Made by a program: the position numbers and the translations under genes. This document shows, piece by piece, positions 1 through 7,302 of a DNA stretch of 32,382 nucleotides (position 1 is the first letter of the stretch; each line of letters opens with the position of its first letter). The notes beneath the pieces were generated by a model, which did not search any database, was not told the DNA's origin, and saw only the letters and a program-made list of their open reading frames with translations. The DNA lies in assembly GCA_012032575.1 (NCBI GenBank), contig JAAUSP010000015.1:1-32382 (forward strand), in the 5' to 3' direction. Source of the DNA: Anaerolineales bacterium (lineage in GTDB: Bacteria > Chloroflexota > Anaerolineae > 4572-78 > J111).

Positions 1-28
1 GGCGTTACGCCGAAGAACGGCTGATGCG

Positions 29-1222
29 TTGCAAGCGGCCCATCTCGTCACCGTGCCGGAGTGGGACCTCAAAGGGTTGCTGGGCCGCCTGCAATACGAA
101 GACGCCCTGCACGCCGACCAGCTTCGCAGCCGCCTGCCGGAACTGCGGATTTCCAAAAAGAAAGCCTATGAAGCGCCGGAGACGCCCTTAAAAGTCGTTT
201 TTGACGAGGCTACGCACGCCGCCAACACGGTCGAACTGCTGGCCGGCCTGGTGCTGGTGTTCAAGCTGGCCCTGCTGCAAGCCTACCGGGATTACCTGGC
301 CGCCACCAACCACCTGGCCGATTACCCAACGGTGCGCCTGCTGAAAATCATCATCGCTGAAGAGATGGAGACGCTGCCGCTGCTGGAAGCAGCCTATCGG
401 GATGTTGTCAATACGCCGGAAAAGGAAGCCGACGCTCAGCGTTGGGCCAACACCCTGCGCGACCTGCTGGTCGCTGCCGGAGGCATTGACGGAACCGGCG
501 CGGTTGACCCGGCCAACCTTCAGTCCGTGCGGGCCGTTACCCCCTACGTCATGCCCCGCCGGATGAGCCGGGACAACACCTTTCCCCAGATTTGGGATTT
601 TGTGCATGTCGAAAACGAGCGTACCGCCGAGCGTTTTGCCCAGATGGTCGCCACCCGCCTCAGCGAAATCACCGCCGCCGAGGGTCTGGCCTTTGTCCTG
701 TGCGAAGTCGAAGGGCAGCCCTGGCCTTTTTACGTGGACATCTCGCGCCATTTGTGGGACGAGGTGCGTCACACCTTTTTCGGCGAAGCCGCCACCGAGC
801 AGATTTTTGGCGACCGCGCCGCCATGCCCATCCGCAACTTTGACCTGACCTACGTTTTTCAGATGACCCCCCTGGAGCAGTACGCCGCTCTGGGCCTGGG
901 CATCGAAGCGGCCATGATGAAATATCCGCCCGGCAAACGGGAAGAGTACGAATTTTGCCGCGATGTGGCCCAACACCCGCTGATGAGCACCTTTCAGGAT
1001 TTCGACTGGGCCGACGAGGTGCTGCACGTCAACATTGCCCGCCGCCAGTTGAAAGACTGGTTTCGCGGCAGCCAGCAAGAATTGCTAAATCTGGCCCAAC
1101 AGGGGGTAGACCTGCGCTCGCGTATCCGCAAAATGCAGCCGGCCTCACCCCTGCCTGACTTAAGCCATGCCTTGTCAGAGGAAAAAAACGGTCCACAGAT
1201 ACACCCAGATGGACACAGATAA
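29..1222 (+). CDS. Ferritin-like helical protein, 5' end outside window
   Basis: The product is mostly helical with repeated Glu/Asp plus His pairs (EDALHAD near residue 25, EEMETL near 112, WDEVRH near 242, WADEVLH near 329), the pattern of the ferritin-like superfamily. A di-iron role is possible but no substrate can be named. The TTG at 29 is only the first start codon in this frame, which stays open to the left edge. In the neighbouring frame, bases 3-29 read RYAEERLMR, which joins naturally to LQAAHLVTVPEWD if one T is restored in the TT at 29-30. The gene therefore probably begins outside the window and carries a one-base deletion. The last residues (NGPQIHPDGHR) and the stop codon come from the left arm of an intergenic inverted repeat, so the natural C terminus may be altered. 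Confident that it is coding, moderate on the fold. Confidence 0.7.
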   Translation: MQAAHLVTVPEWDLKGLLGRLQYEDALHADQLRSRLPELRISKKKAYEAPETPLKVVFDEATHAANTVELLAGLVLVFKLALLQAYRDYLAATNHLADYPTVRLLKIIIAEEMETLPLLEAAYRDVVNTPEKEADAQRWANTLRDLLVAAGGIDGTGAVDPANLQSVRAVTPYVMPRRMSRDNTFPQIWDFVHVENERTAERFAQMVATRLSEITAAEGLAFVLCEVEGQPWPFYVDISRHLWDEVRHTFFGEAATEQIFGDRAAMPIRNFDLTYVFQMTPLEQYAALGLGIEAAMMKYPPGKREEYEFCRDVAQHPLMSTFQDFDWADEVLHVNIARRQLKDWFRGSQQELLNLAQQGVDLRSRIRKMQPASPLPDLSHALSEEKNGPQIHPDGHR

Positions 1223-1445
1223 CGAAGAGGGAGGATGGAAGAAGATAGAAGGTAACTACTCAGCCATGTCATTTCGACCGAAGGGAGAAATCTCCGAGGC
1301 CGATACAGCGCGGGGATTTCTCGGCCTACGGCCTCGAAACCTGTCCTGAGCCTATCGAAGGATGACATGAGGGCTGAACAGTTACTCATTCCTGCTCTTA
1401 CCCTGTTATTTCCCATCTGTGTTCATCTGTGTTCATCTGTGGACC
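1190..1445. repeat. Long inverted repeat enclosing a second palindromic element
   Basis: The left arm 1190-1220 and right arm 1415-1445 are inverted copies matching at 27 of 31 positions and built from ATCTGTG/CACAGAT units. Between them lies a copy of a different palindromic family (1252-1387). The left arm supplies the end of the upstream reading frame, and the right arm ends 16 bases before the next gene. Confidence 0.8.
1252..1387. repeat. Dispersed palindromic element, family A, copy 1
   Basis: It starts GTAACTACTCAGCCATGTCA and ends with the inverted equivalent (ATGACATGAGGGCTGAACAG then TTAC). The same ends and the inner GAGAAATCT / GATTTCTCGG pair occur at 10929-11060 and 15903-16036, with a shorter relative at 14848-14941. 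This copy has an extra segment near 1340-1361 containing GTCCTGAGCCTATCGAAGGA, which looks like a second short repeat inserted in the right half. Confidence 0.8.
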
Positions 1446-1461
1446 TATAAAAGGTATTGCC

Positions 1462-1752
1462 ATGAAAATTGACTCCATCGAAATCCATCACTACCGCTTG
1501 CCGCTCGACCCGCCCTTTCGGGCCTCGTGGGACCCCAACCCGCGCACCAGCCACACCAGCACTATCGTTCGGGTGCGGGCCGGCGACTACGAAGGCGTCG
1601 GCTCTGGCGATGCTATGCTCGGCTTTGGCGGGCACGAAAAACTCTTTTTGGGGTATGACCCGTTTGAGATTGAGCGCCACGTGCGTGTTCTGGATAATTT
1701 ACAGTTTCATTATGGCCGGGCCTGGCGCTGGAGGTGGCTCTGTGGGATTTGA
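1462..1752 (+). CDS. Mandelate racemase/muconate lactonizing-type enzyme, N-terminal part (frameshifted)
   Basis: This is the N-terminal capping domain of an enolase-superfamily enzyme ([15 protein letters not shown] at the start, then the substrate-capping loop). The frame fails at about 1717-1724 and continues to 1752 with an unnatural end (WRWRWLCGI). Adding one C in the GGGCCTGG stretch gives [12 protein letters not shown] and joins smoothly to the barrel encoded from 1734. The ATG at 1462 is the first codon of the conserved fold; an upstream TTG/ATG at 1429 would translate the intergenic repeat and is unlikely. It is probably cotranscribed with the rest of this enzyme and the DUF4352-like gene. 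Confidence 0.8.
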   Translation: MKIDSIEIHHYRLPLDPPFRASWDPNPRTSHTSTIVRVRAGDYEGVGSGDAMLGFGGHEKLFLGYDPFEIERHVRVLDNLQFHYGRAWRWRWLCGI

Positions 1753-2585
1753 TGGGCCAGATCAGCGGTCAGCCCCTCTGGAAATTGCTCGGCGGGCGCA
1801 GTCAGAAAGTCCGCGCTTACGCCTCCACCGGCGAGCGTCTGCCGGCCCCCGAACGGGCCGAGTCGGCCAGGCGTCTGCGGGAGCAGGGCTTTCCAGCCCT
1901 CAAACTGCGCTTCCATGCCGCCGACCCACGTGAGGACCTGGCGATTGTCCGGGCCGTCCGTGAGGCGGTGGGGCCGGAGATGGCGATTTTGGTGGACGCT
2001 AACCAGGGCTGGCAGATGCCCTGGGACGCCTCCGCGCCCTGGGATTTCAAAACGGCGTTGTGGATGGCCGACGCTCTGGCCGAGTTGGATGTCTACTGGC
2101 TGGAAGAACCGCTGCCGCGCCACGATTATCGTGGTCTGGCCGAACTGCGGCGTAGAGCCAAAGTCCGCATTGCCGGGGGCGAGGGCAACCGCGAGTGGGC
2201 CGAACTGCGCGAATATCTGCATCACGGCTCGCTCGACGTGTACCAGGCCGACGTGGTCTGGAGCACCGGCATTTTGCGCGCCCGCCAGTTGGCGGCAGAG
2301 GTGCAGGCGGCGGGAGCCATCTACTCGCCGCACACCTGGGGCGACGGGCTGGTGCTGCTGGCCAATCTGCACGTTTCGGCGGCAGTGTCGCAAGCGCCCT
2401 TCATCGAGTTTCCTTTCGATCCGCCCACCTGGACGCCGGAACGCCGCGATTTTATTTTACCCGGTCTGACCCTGCCCGACGCCGACGCCTACATCACCCT
2501 GCCCGACGCGCCCGGCCTGGGGGTTAAAATTGATTGGGCCGCGCTGGAACCACTGCGGATTCATACCGGAACGATGCAGTTATAA
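1734..2585 (+). CDS. Mandelate racemase/muconate lactonizing-type enzyme, barrel domain
   Basis: This is the C-terminal barrel of the enzyme begun at 1462. Enolase-superfamily metal ligands are visible in order: the Asp of VDANQGW, the first Glu of WLEEPL, and the Glu of GGEG. The KLRF segment sits where the KxK catalytic motif is usual (here KxR), and SPHTWGDG carries a His like that of the mandelate racemase subgroup. These enzymes remove a proton next to a carboxylate, commonly as sugar-acid dehydratases or racemases; the substrate cannot be told. The GTG at 1734 is only a nominal start, since it lies inside the conserved EVALWDL segment. With one base restored the whole protein is about 374 residues, normal for the family. 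Confidence 0.85.
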   Translation: MALWDLMGQISGQPLWKLLGGRSQKVRAYASTGERLPAPERAESARRLREQGFPALKLRFHAADPREDLAIVRAVREAVGPEMAILVDANQGWQMPWDASAPWDFKTALWMADALAELDVYWLEEPLPRHDYRGLAELRRRAKVRIAGGEGNREWAELREYLHHGSLDVYQADVVWSTGILRARQLAAEVQAAGAIYSPHTWGDGLVLLANLHVSAAVSQAPFIEFPFDPPTWTPERRDFILPGLTLPDADAYITLPDAPGLGVKIDWAALEPLRIHTGTMQL

Positions 2586-2598
2586 ACCAGGATAACCC

Positions 2599-3153
2599 TT
2601 GCAACCCCGTAAAATCATCTTTTTTTATTATTCTCATTGGGCGCCGTTGGGCCTGGTTTTACTTCTGCTGGGGTTCCAGTATGTGGCGCGACCTCTGTTG
2701 GCCCAGTTTCGGGCATCGGCTACGGCTACAGCCTCGGTGGCAGCCACGACTACCTGGAATGGGTTGCAGATTGAAGTTTTGCAGGTCAATCGGGCTGGTT
2801 GGCCGCTGCTGCAAGCGTTTAATCAATTCAATGATCCGCCTTTGCCCGGCCGGCAGATGATGCTGATTTACCTGAAACTGACCAATGTGGCCGGTCCACC
2901 GGGCGAGTATGTGCCCGTCACTGCCACCGATTTTCAGGTGATAGGCAGCCTTAACATTCCCTATTCAACCTATGCTGAAGAGTCTCACTGTGGGGTGGTG
3001 CCCGATGATCTGGAAGGTGTTCTGCCCCGGCAGGGTTGGATGAGTGGCAATATCTGCGTACAAGTACCGCAGGACGAACGGAAGTTCAAGCTGATTTATG
3101 AGCCGTCGGGCGGCGAATATCCGGCCCTTTATTTTGAACTGCCGGAGGAATAG
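2599..3153 (+). CDS. Membrane-anchored DUF4352-like extracytoplasmic protein
   Basis: The 184-residue product begins with a short basic stretch and a hydrophobic segment (about residues 13-29, LGLVLLLLGFQYVA) that could be a signal anchor. An Ala/Thr-rich linker (about 38-51) and a beta-rich domain follow. The pattern (W-x-G-L-x-I-x-V near 53-60, L-x-L-x-N near 92-96, late G-x-I-C-V-x-V-P and Y-F-E-L-P) resembles DUF4352 immunoglobulin-like domains, usually exported and of unknown function. The TTG start at 2599 follows a CCAGGA site and lies 13 bases after the enolase-family gene, so the two are probably in one operon. Fold assignment is by pattern only. Confidence 0.6.
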   Translation: MQPRKIIFFYYSHWAPLGLVLLLLGFQYVARPLLAQFRASATATASVAATTTWNGLQIEVLQVNRAGWPLLQAFNQFNDPPLPGRQMMLIYLKLTNVAGPPGEYVPVTATDFQVIGSLNIPYSTYAEESHCGVVPDDLEGVLPRQGWMSGNICVQVPQDERKFKLIYEPSGGEYPALYFELPEE

Positions 3154-3185
3154 CCAAATTCTTGAAACTATATTAGGGGAAAAAT

Positions 3186-3497
3186 ATGACCGTTGACGAA
3201 TTTCTGGATAAATATTACGAGGGCGAGAACAACTTTGCAGGGATTGATCTGTCCGGCCAAAACCTGGAAGGGCTGCGCCTGACCGAGTTGAACTTCAGCG
3301 GGGCGAATTTTGCCGGGGCTAATCTGGAAGGCGCTTTTTTGGAAGGGGCTAATTTGACCAACGCCAACCTGAGCGGGGCTAATCTCCGGGGGGCTGAGCT
3401 GGACCGGACGAATCTGACCGGGGCCAACACAGCCGGGGCCAATTTTGATGGCGCTTTCTTTTCCAGCACGATTATGCCGGATGGGTCGGTTAAGTAA
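3186..3497 (+). CDS. Pentapeptide-repeat protein
   Basis: The 103-residue product has tandem A(N/D)LxG pentapeptides from about residue 24 to 92 (NFSGANFAGANLEGAFLEGA and onward), which form a right-handed square beta-helix. About 14 repeats give only three to four coils, so it is a short member. No enzyme domain is attached. Some pentapeptide proteins mimic DNA and inhibit gyrase, but nothing here supports that over a generic binding role. The ATG follows GGGGAAAA at 3177-3184. It is 32 bases after the previous gene. Confidence 0.85.
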   Translation: MTVDEFLDKYYEGENNFAGIDLSGQNLEGLRLTELNFSGANFAGANLEGAFLEGANLTNANLSGANLRGAELDRTNLTGANTAGANFDGAFFSSTIMPDGSVK

Positions 3498-3563
3498 AAC
3501 CATAAAACTTCTGCTTCTATACAATGGCTTTGTATCCCTCTGCCTCCTCTGGACGAGACAGGA

Positions 3564-3591
3564 TTGACGCCGGTTGGAAATAAAGTATAAT
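3564..3591 (+). promoter_or_regulatory. Sigma70-type promoter for iclR-family gene
   Basis: TTGACG at 3564-3569, a 16-base spacer and a perfect TATAAT at 3586-3591. The predicted start is near 3598, about 58 bases before the ATG at 3656. Confidence 0.65.
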
Positions 3592-3614
3592 CCCGGCTAC
3601 AAATGGGAACGAAA

Positions 3615-3629
3615 TTGCACGATACGCAA
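3615..3629. promoter_or_regulatory. Predicted IclR operator upstream of iclR
   Basis: TTGCACGATACGCAA is a palindrome (TTGC-N7-GCAA) lying 24 bases after the -10 box. Its reverse complement differs at one base from the palindrome at 9210-9224 upstream of soxB. Both are followed on the plus strand by CAATT. The position downstream of the transcription start fits repression. Confidence 0.6.
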
Positions 3630-3655
3630 CAATTTTGACGCTGAAAGAAACAACA

Positions 3656-4450
3656 ATGCCCTCATCCAAACGCTCCACCGATTCAGGCATCCAATCCGTG
3701 CAGCGAGCGGCGGCCATTTTGCGCAGTTTTACCGAAGCCGAAGCCGAGTTGGGCGTTACGGTCATCAGTGAACGGCTCGGCTTGCACAAAAGCACCGTCT
3801 CGCGCCTGCTGTCCACCCTGCTGCAAGAAGGGTTTGTGGAGCAAAACCATGAAACCGGCAAATATCGGCTGGGTCTGGGTCTGGTCAGTTTGGCCGGCTA
3901 TGCCCTGGAACGCATTGATCTGCGTCGCGTGGCTCACCCCCACCTGGTCAGTCTGGCCGAATTGAGCCAGGAGAATATCAATATCACCATCCTCGACGGT
4001 AACGAATGTGTCAATATCGAGCGCGTCGCCAGCCCGCGCTTGATCCGCTATGTGGGTTTGATTGGCCGGCGCACCCCGCTGCACTGCACCTCGACCGGCA
4101 AAGTGCTGCTGGCCTATATGACCTCTGCCGAGCGCGACGCCGTTTTATCGCCAAAGTTGACTCGCTACACCGCCAAAACCATTGTTGACCGCCAGGTCCT
4201 CGAAGAAGCCCTGGGGCAAGTTCGAGCGCAGGGATATGCCCTGGCCCGGCAAGAATATGAAGAAGACCTGACCGCCATCGCCGCGCCGATCTGCAATCAT
4301 CTGGGCCGGGTCATCGCCGCCGTCAGCATTTCCGGGCCAACCTACCGCCTTGAAGCCGATAAAATTGAAGCTTTTGCCGGCCCGCTGCGCGAAACTGCGC
4401 GGAAAATCTCGGCGCAATTGGGCCGCCCGGACAATAACGGTCACATTTAG
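3656..4450 (+). CDS. IclR-family transcriptional regulator
   Basis: The 264-residue product has the standard IclR layout. An N-terminal winged helix-turn-helix spans about residues 12-72 (recognition helix near LHKSTVSRLLSTL, 43-55; wing GKYRLGLGL). An effector domain spans about 85-255, with the family segments TSTGKVLLAY and GYALARQEYEEDLTAIAAPI. The ATG at 3656 is chosen because the IclR fold starts within 12 residues; a TTG at 3635 would add seven residues. The gene has its own promoter and a palindromic site in its leader, and nearly the same site lies before soxB. It is therefore inferred to repress itself and the sarcosine oxidase genes, with a methylated amine or metabolite as effector. 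The adjacent enolase-family enzyme is an alternative target, although no matching site was seen there. Confidence 0.9.
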   Translation: MPSSKRSTDSGIQSVQRAAAILRSFTEAEAELGVTVISERLGLHKSTVSRLLSTLLQEGFVEQNHETGKYRLGLGLVSLAGYALERIDLRRVAHPHLVSLAELSQENINITILDGNECVNIERVASPRLIRYVGLIGRRTPLHCTSTGKVLLAYMTSAERDAVLSPKLTRYTAKTIVDRQVLEEALGQVRAQGYALARQEYEEDLTAIAAPICNHLGRVIAAVSISGPTYRLEADKIEAFAGPLRETARKISAQLGRPDNNGHI

Positions 4451-4475
4451 ATCATTATCAATTGACGCTTGACTG

Positions 4476-4489
4476 TTGACAATTGTCAA
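4476..4489. repeat. Perfect 14-bp palindrome TTGACAATTGTCAA
   Basis: It lies 25 bases after the iclR stop among AATTG/CAATT-rich sequence (4457-4497). It resembles the AATTGTCAATTG core of the repeats after soxB and soxD. It could be an operator or a repeat remnant. Confidence 0.4.
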
Positions 4490-4602
4490 TTTTCAACGGT
4501 CGCCGCCCCGCATTCCGGCGATTGGACTCCTCCCTCGGGTGACCGCTCGTGAAATGATTGATTGCCTCAATTTTACTGCAAAATAAGACATAAATAACAA
4601 AT

Positions 4603-4890
4603 ATGCGTATAATCACTCGTAAGCGGCTTAATGAGTTCGCCGGTAAACACCCGGAGACAACCAGTGCTCTGGAACATTGGTATCGGCTGATGAAGCAATG
4701 GGAGTTCGCATCAATTGCCGAGTTGCGGACTATTTTTCCTGATGCCGATCAAGTAGGCAAGGTGACTGTGTTCAATATCGGTGGCAATAAAGCAAGATTG
4801 ATTGCCGCTATTCATTATAACGGGGGTCGGGTTTACATTCGAGCTATTTTGACCCATCCGGAGTATGATAAAGGCAAGTGGAAGGAGTGA
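4603..4890 (+). CDS. higB: HigB-type toxin (RelE-superfamily mRNA interferase)
   Basis: The 95-residue product matches the HigB toxin family: MRIITRKRLNEFAGKHPET at the N terminus, the W-x-F/A-x-I-x-E-L segment near residues 33-40, VFNIGGNKARLIAAI near 55-69, and a C-terminal ILTHPEYDKGKW, the usual HigB end. Such toxins cleave mRNA on the ribosome until neutralised by HigA. The toxin-first order and the tight link to the next gene (ATG two bases after this stop) are typical of higBA. The local sequence is clearly more AT-rich than the genes on either side, which suggests acquisition by transfer. Confidence 0.88.
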   Translation: MRIITRKRLNEFAGKHPETTSALEHWYRLMKQWEFASIAELRTIFPDADQVGKVTVFNIGGNKARLIAAIHYNGGRVYIRAILTHPEYDKGKWKE

Positions 4891-4892
4891 GT

Positions 4893-5123
4893 ATGTCTAA
4901 CCAAACAGTTGAGCAAGTAAGGCAAGTATGGCCCTTAATGTCTACCTTCATTTTTGTACCTCACACCGAGGCAGAATATGAGCGGGTTGTGGCTCTGTTG
5001 GATGAATTGATTGATGAGGTTGGGGAAGATGAAGACCATCCGTTAGCTTCGCTGATGGAATTACTTGGCACACTTATTGAAAAGTATGAAGTGGACCATG
5101 TGCCTGAACTGATTATTACCTGA
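4893..5123 (+). CDS. HigA-like antitoxin lacking the helix-turn-helix domain
   Basis: The 76-residue product carries the N-terminal part of the long HigA type (AEYERVVALLDELIDEVGED then HPLASLMELLGTLIEKYE and HVPEL). In that family this segment normally leads into an Xre-type helix-turn-helix of about 50 residues. Here a stop follows HVPELIIT, and no remnant is seen before the next gene, only 25 bases on. The ATG at 4893 has GAAGGAG just before it; a GTG at 4878 would overlap the toxin gene. The partner may still bind toxin but should not autoregulate through DNA binding. It could be a natural short form or a truncation. Confidence 0.75.
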   Translation: MSNQTVEQVRQVWPLMSTFIFVPHTEAEYERVVALLDELIDEVGEDEDHPLASLMELLGTLIEKYEVDHVPELIIT

Positions 5124-5148
5124 TTCCTAAGTTTAAATTTTTGTGACA

Positions 5149-5712
5149 ATGATTGATTTTGAACTTTATTTTCAACAGTTCTTTGCTCGCATAGCCACAG
5201 GTGAGATAGAAATCTATAATGAAATCAGTCTTCAACATGAAGTGGGCATTTATTTCCGCTCTCACTTAAGCTCTGATTTTAAAATTCAATTTGAACGTCC
5301 CGTCTCATTTTTTGGTTTACTGAGAACTAACTTCGTAAAGAAGGAGATTGATATAGCGGTTTTCACGCCAGATCATTCGACAAAGTATGCTATCGAATTA
5401 AAGTATCCTGGCAATGGTCAATACCCCGAACAGATGTTTAAGGCTTGTCAAGATATGCGCTTTCTTGAACAGTTGCATCAAGGCGGTTTCACTAGAGGCT
5501 TTTTCTTAATAGTAGCAGATGATCCGCTTTTTTATGACAGAGGCGAAAAACTTGGGATTTATAACTACTTTCGTAGAGCGACGCCTATACACGGAATCAT
5601 CCCGAAACCTACCGGGAAAAGTGACGAGTTTGTTGAGTTGGAGGGATATTACTCCATCGTTTGGCAGGCTGTCGCCGCAAGCAAGAAATATGCCCTGGTA
5701 GCGATTCCTTGA
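5149..5712 (+). CDS. PD-(D/E)XK nuclease-like protein of unknown role
   Basis: The 187-residue product is not recognised as a named family. It contains an arrangement typical of restriction-endonuclease-like folds: a Glu in an early helix (LQHEVGIYF, about residue 31), KKEIDIAVF with Asp 68, and YAIELK with Glu 83 and Lys 85. A helix (FKACQDMRFLEQL) and a strand (GFFLIVAD) follow. The GTG at 5143 and ATG at 5149 are both possible starts; the ATG is preferred. It lies 25 bases after the truncated antitoxin and shares its AT-rich composition, so the three genes may form one imported defence or toxin islet. Nuclease activity is inferred only from the motif. Confidence 0.65.
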   Translation: MIDFELYFQQFFARIATGEIEIYNEISLQHEVGIYFRSHLSSDFKIQFERPVSFFGLLRTNFVKKEIDIAVFTPDHSTKYAIELKYPGNGQYPEQMFKACQDMRFLEQLHQGGFTRGFFLIVADDPLFYDRGEKLGIYNYFRRATPIHGIIPKPTGKSDEFVELEGYYSIVWQAVAASKKYALVAIP

Positions 5713-5733
5713 CTCTAAACTCAAAGATACTGC

Positions 5734-6405
5734 TCACAGATTTTCTTCCTCCTCGACTGAGTCGTCCGTCGCTTTGCCCCGGATTTCATTAAGATAGTTG
5801 TGGATGGTGAAGCGGGTCACACCCAGATAGCCGGCAATGGCCGGAATGGCCTTGCGCAGCTCAAACGCGCCGGCGTCATCGAGAATTTGGACCACCCGCA
5901 GCCGGTCAATTTTATCCATCTGAGCGGTCGGCTTGCCGATAAAATCCACAGCCCGCTGGCACATTGTTTCCAGCATTTGGGGCGCGTCGTCAATAAAAGC
6001 ATCCTGAAAATCGTAAACTTCGTCGGGGGCGGCCAGGGTTTCCAGGGCGCGGCGAAACGCCACAAACGGGCTGGCGTCAAAATTGATCTCCATGCAGACC
6101 AGCGGTTGCCCCTGTTCATCGTTGACAAAAATCAGCGAGGAACGGACCATTTTGCCGCTGCGGGTGCGGGTGGAGTAATTGTAATTATCCTCGGTGCGCC
6201 CGCCCCGGACCAGCGATAACCCCCGCGCGGTCATACAGCCGCCCAGATTCCGTTCAGTCACCGTTCCCTTGAGCCAAACAATGGACTGCTCCATATCGGC
6301 CAGATCGTGAACCACCACTTCACACTGAGGCCCAATGGTCCGATAGACCGCCTCGCCGACTTGAATAAACCGATTAATTATGCGCGATTTTTGAGCTTCA
6401 TTCAT
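5734..6405 (-). CDS. YheO/DauR-type transcriptional regulator (PAS-like plus HTH)
   Basis: The 223-residue product has an N-terminal YheO-like PAS domain (about residues 12-125; GPQCEVVVHDLADMEQSIVW, then GRTEDNYNYSTRTRSGKMVRSS and FVNDEQGQPLVCMEINFD). A C-terminal HTH_22-type domain spans about 165-212 (KAIPAIAGYLGVTRFTIHNYL). DauR of this family controls D-arginine use, and other members control amine or amino-acid enzymes. It is transcribed divergently from the FAD oxidoreductase at 6844, so it is a candidate regulator of that gene; this is positional inference. The ATG has a CTGGAGTAAAG site just upstream on the minus strand. The tail is acidic (DDSVEEEENL). Confidence 0.85.
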   Translation of the reverse strand: MNEAQKSRIINRFIQVGEAVYRTIGPQCEVVVHDLADMEQSIVWLKGTVTERNLGGCMTARGLSLVRGGRTEDNYNYSTRTRSGKMVRSSLIFVNDEQGQPLVCMEINFDASPFVAFRRALETLAAPDEVYDFQDAFIDDAPQMLETMCQRAVDFIGKPTAQMDKIDRLRVVQILDDAGAFELRKAIPAIAGYLGVTRFTIHNYLNEIRGKATDDSVEEEENL

Positions 6406-6420
6406 ACCACTTTACTCCAG

Positions 6421-6499
6421 ATCAGTAATTCAACAAAACGTTAAAAAATATAAAGAAGTTCTACTGATTGTTGACGCAATAAACAAAATGTGTTATCTT
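6421..6499 (+). promoter_or_regulatory. Possible divergent control region with operator-like inverted repeat
   Basis: ATCAGTA at 6421-6427 is inverted as TACTGAT at 6462-6468 across an AT-rich spacer, directly upstream of the YheO-type regulator. Immediately after, TTGACG (6471-6476), a 17-base spacer and TATCTT (6494-6499) form a weak plus-strand promoter. This fits an autoregulated divergent pair but is not strong on sequence alone. Confidence 0.35.
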
Positions 6500-6796
6500 T
6501 TAGTTGAAAGCGGACCTTACGATTATACCACCCCTCGCGCTTTTGCCACACGTATAAAACAAACAGTAATCAATGTGTCGTCGGCGGTCTATTTACGATG
6601 GCGTGTTCACGAGTCTGGGCACGCCACTAACTATGAAAATATTTTGCCGGCGCTGACCGGAGACCGTTGACCGGCTGTTTTCTATCCTTCGCCGGTCTAC
6701 CGTCCCCGGTCCCCGGTCTATTTACAAAGGAGTGTTCACGAACCTGTGGCACGTCACCGAGGATGAAAAGGTAGCAGGGTCGCATGATCGTTCCCT

Positions 6797-6822
6797 GTCT
6801 ACCGTCTACCGTCTACCGTCTA
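6797..6822. repeat. GTCTACC tandem repeat in leader of FAD oxidoreductase
   Basis: Seven-base units GTCTACC are repeated about 3.5 times, followed by TACTATTTTC and then the ribosome binding site AGGAGG. The same units and TACTATTTC precede the soxD ribosome site (10578-10609). Confidence 0.75.
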
Positions 6823-6843
6823 CTATTTTCTTAGGAGGCAGCA

Positions 6844-7302
6844 ATGAGCAAAGTACCAGAATCAATTAAATATGTGGTCATCGGGGCCGGAATTCACGGG
6901 TTGAGTTCGGCCTGGCACCTGGCGATGGAACTGGAGGTGCGCCAGCGGGGCAGCGGCAAGGACATCGTGGTGCTGGAAAAGTCGTATGCCGGGGCCGGGG
7001 CATCGGGCATTGCCTGCGGCTGTGTACGTAATTTTTATATGACCGAGCCAATCCACGCCATTCTGCGCCACAGCGTAGACGTGTGGACCTACGACCCGGT
7101 GGCGTTTGGCTTCCAGCAGGTGGGCTATGTCTCAGCCGGAGAGGCGAACCAGATTGGTGACTACGAGCGGGTCCACCAGAGCCAGAATTCGGTCGGCTAC
7201 CACTCAGATGTGTACGTGGGCGAGGAGGCACGCAAGTTCCTCAAAAAATCTGGCCCGATTTCAAAACCGAGGGGATTGACGTGGCTCTGCACGAGCGGGT
7301 GA
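6844..7302 (+). CDS. DAO-family FAD-dependent oxidoreductase, N-terminal part (frameshifted)
   Basis: This is the FAD-binding half of a D-amino-acid/sarcosine-oxidase-like enzyme. The dinucleotide motif VVIGAGIHGLSSAWHLA sits at about residues 11-27, the second strand DIVVLEKSYAGAGASG at about 40-55, and the substrate-side segment VRNFYMTEP follows. The ATG is set by a strong AGGAGG eight bases upstream. The frame is lost in the A6 run at 7243-7248; a seventh A gives FLKKIWPDFKTEGIDVALHE and joins the next reading frame. As written, the product ends after 152 residues in an unrelated tail. The divergent YheO-type regulator is the likeliest controller. Confidence 0.82.
   Translation: MSKVPESIKYVVIGAGIHGLSSAWHLAMELEVRQRGSGKDIVVLEKSYAGAGASGIACGCVRNFYMTEPIHAILRHSVDVWTYDPVAFGFQQVGYVSAGEANQIGDYERVHQSQNSVGYHSDVYVGEEARKFLKKSGPISKPRGLTWLCTSG

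Larger units (their letters stand above)
6406..6843. other. 438-bp non-coding region with direct repeats
   Basis: No convincing gene. After the AT-rich divergent promoter area comes GC-rich repetitive DNA. A unit of about 57 bp at 6584-6640 (GGTCTATTTACGATGGCGTG and onward) recurs imperfectly at 6713-6770. CCGGTC/GTCTACC strings fill 6690-6720 and 6797-6822. A short open frame at 6488-6670 crosses this repeat and is discounted. Confidence 0.7.

Noticed and set aside
692..716. TTTGTCCTGTGCGAAGTCGA resembles a short repeat related to the one at 1340-1361
   Set aside because: It is in frame within a conserved-looking coding stretch (AFVLCEVEGQPW), so the similarity is probably chance.
188..1078. 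A 296-codon open frame on the minus strand
   Set aside because: It lies entirely opposite the ferritin-like gene, which has family-like helical motifs. The antisense product is Gly/His/Val-rich with no recognisable domain.
1423..1680. Minus-strand open frame over the start of the enolase-family gene
   Set aside because: It is antisense to the conserved capping domain and runs into the repeat arm; no domain is recognisable.
6488..6670. Open frame of 60 codons with ATG before the FAD oxidoreductase
   Set aside because: It crosses a direct repeat, has no ribosome site and has no protein-like pattern.
6584..6822. CRISPR-like array
   Set aside because: There are only two long imperfect units plus 7-bp tandem units, with no regular spacers and no cas genes.
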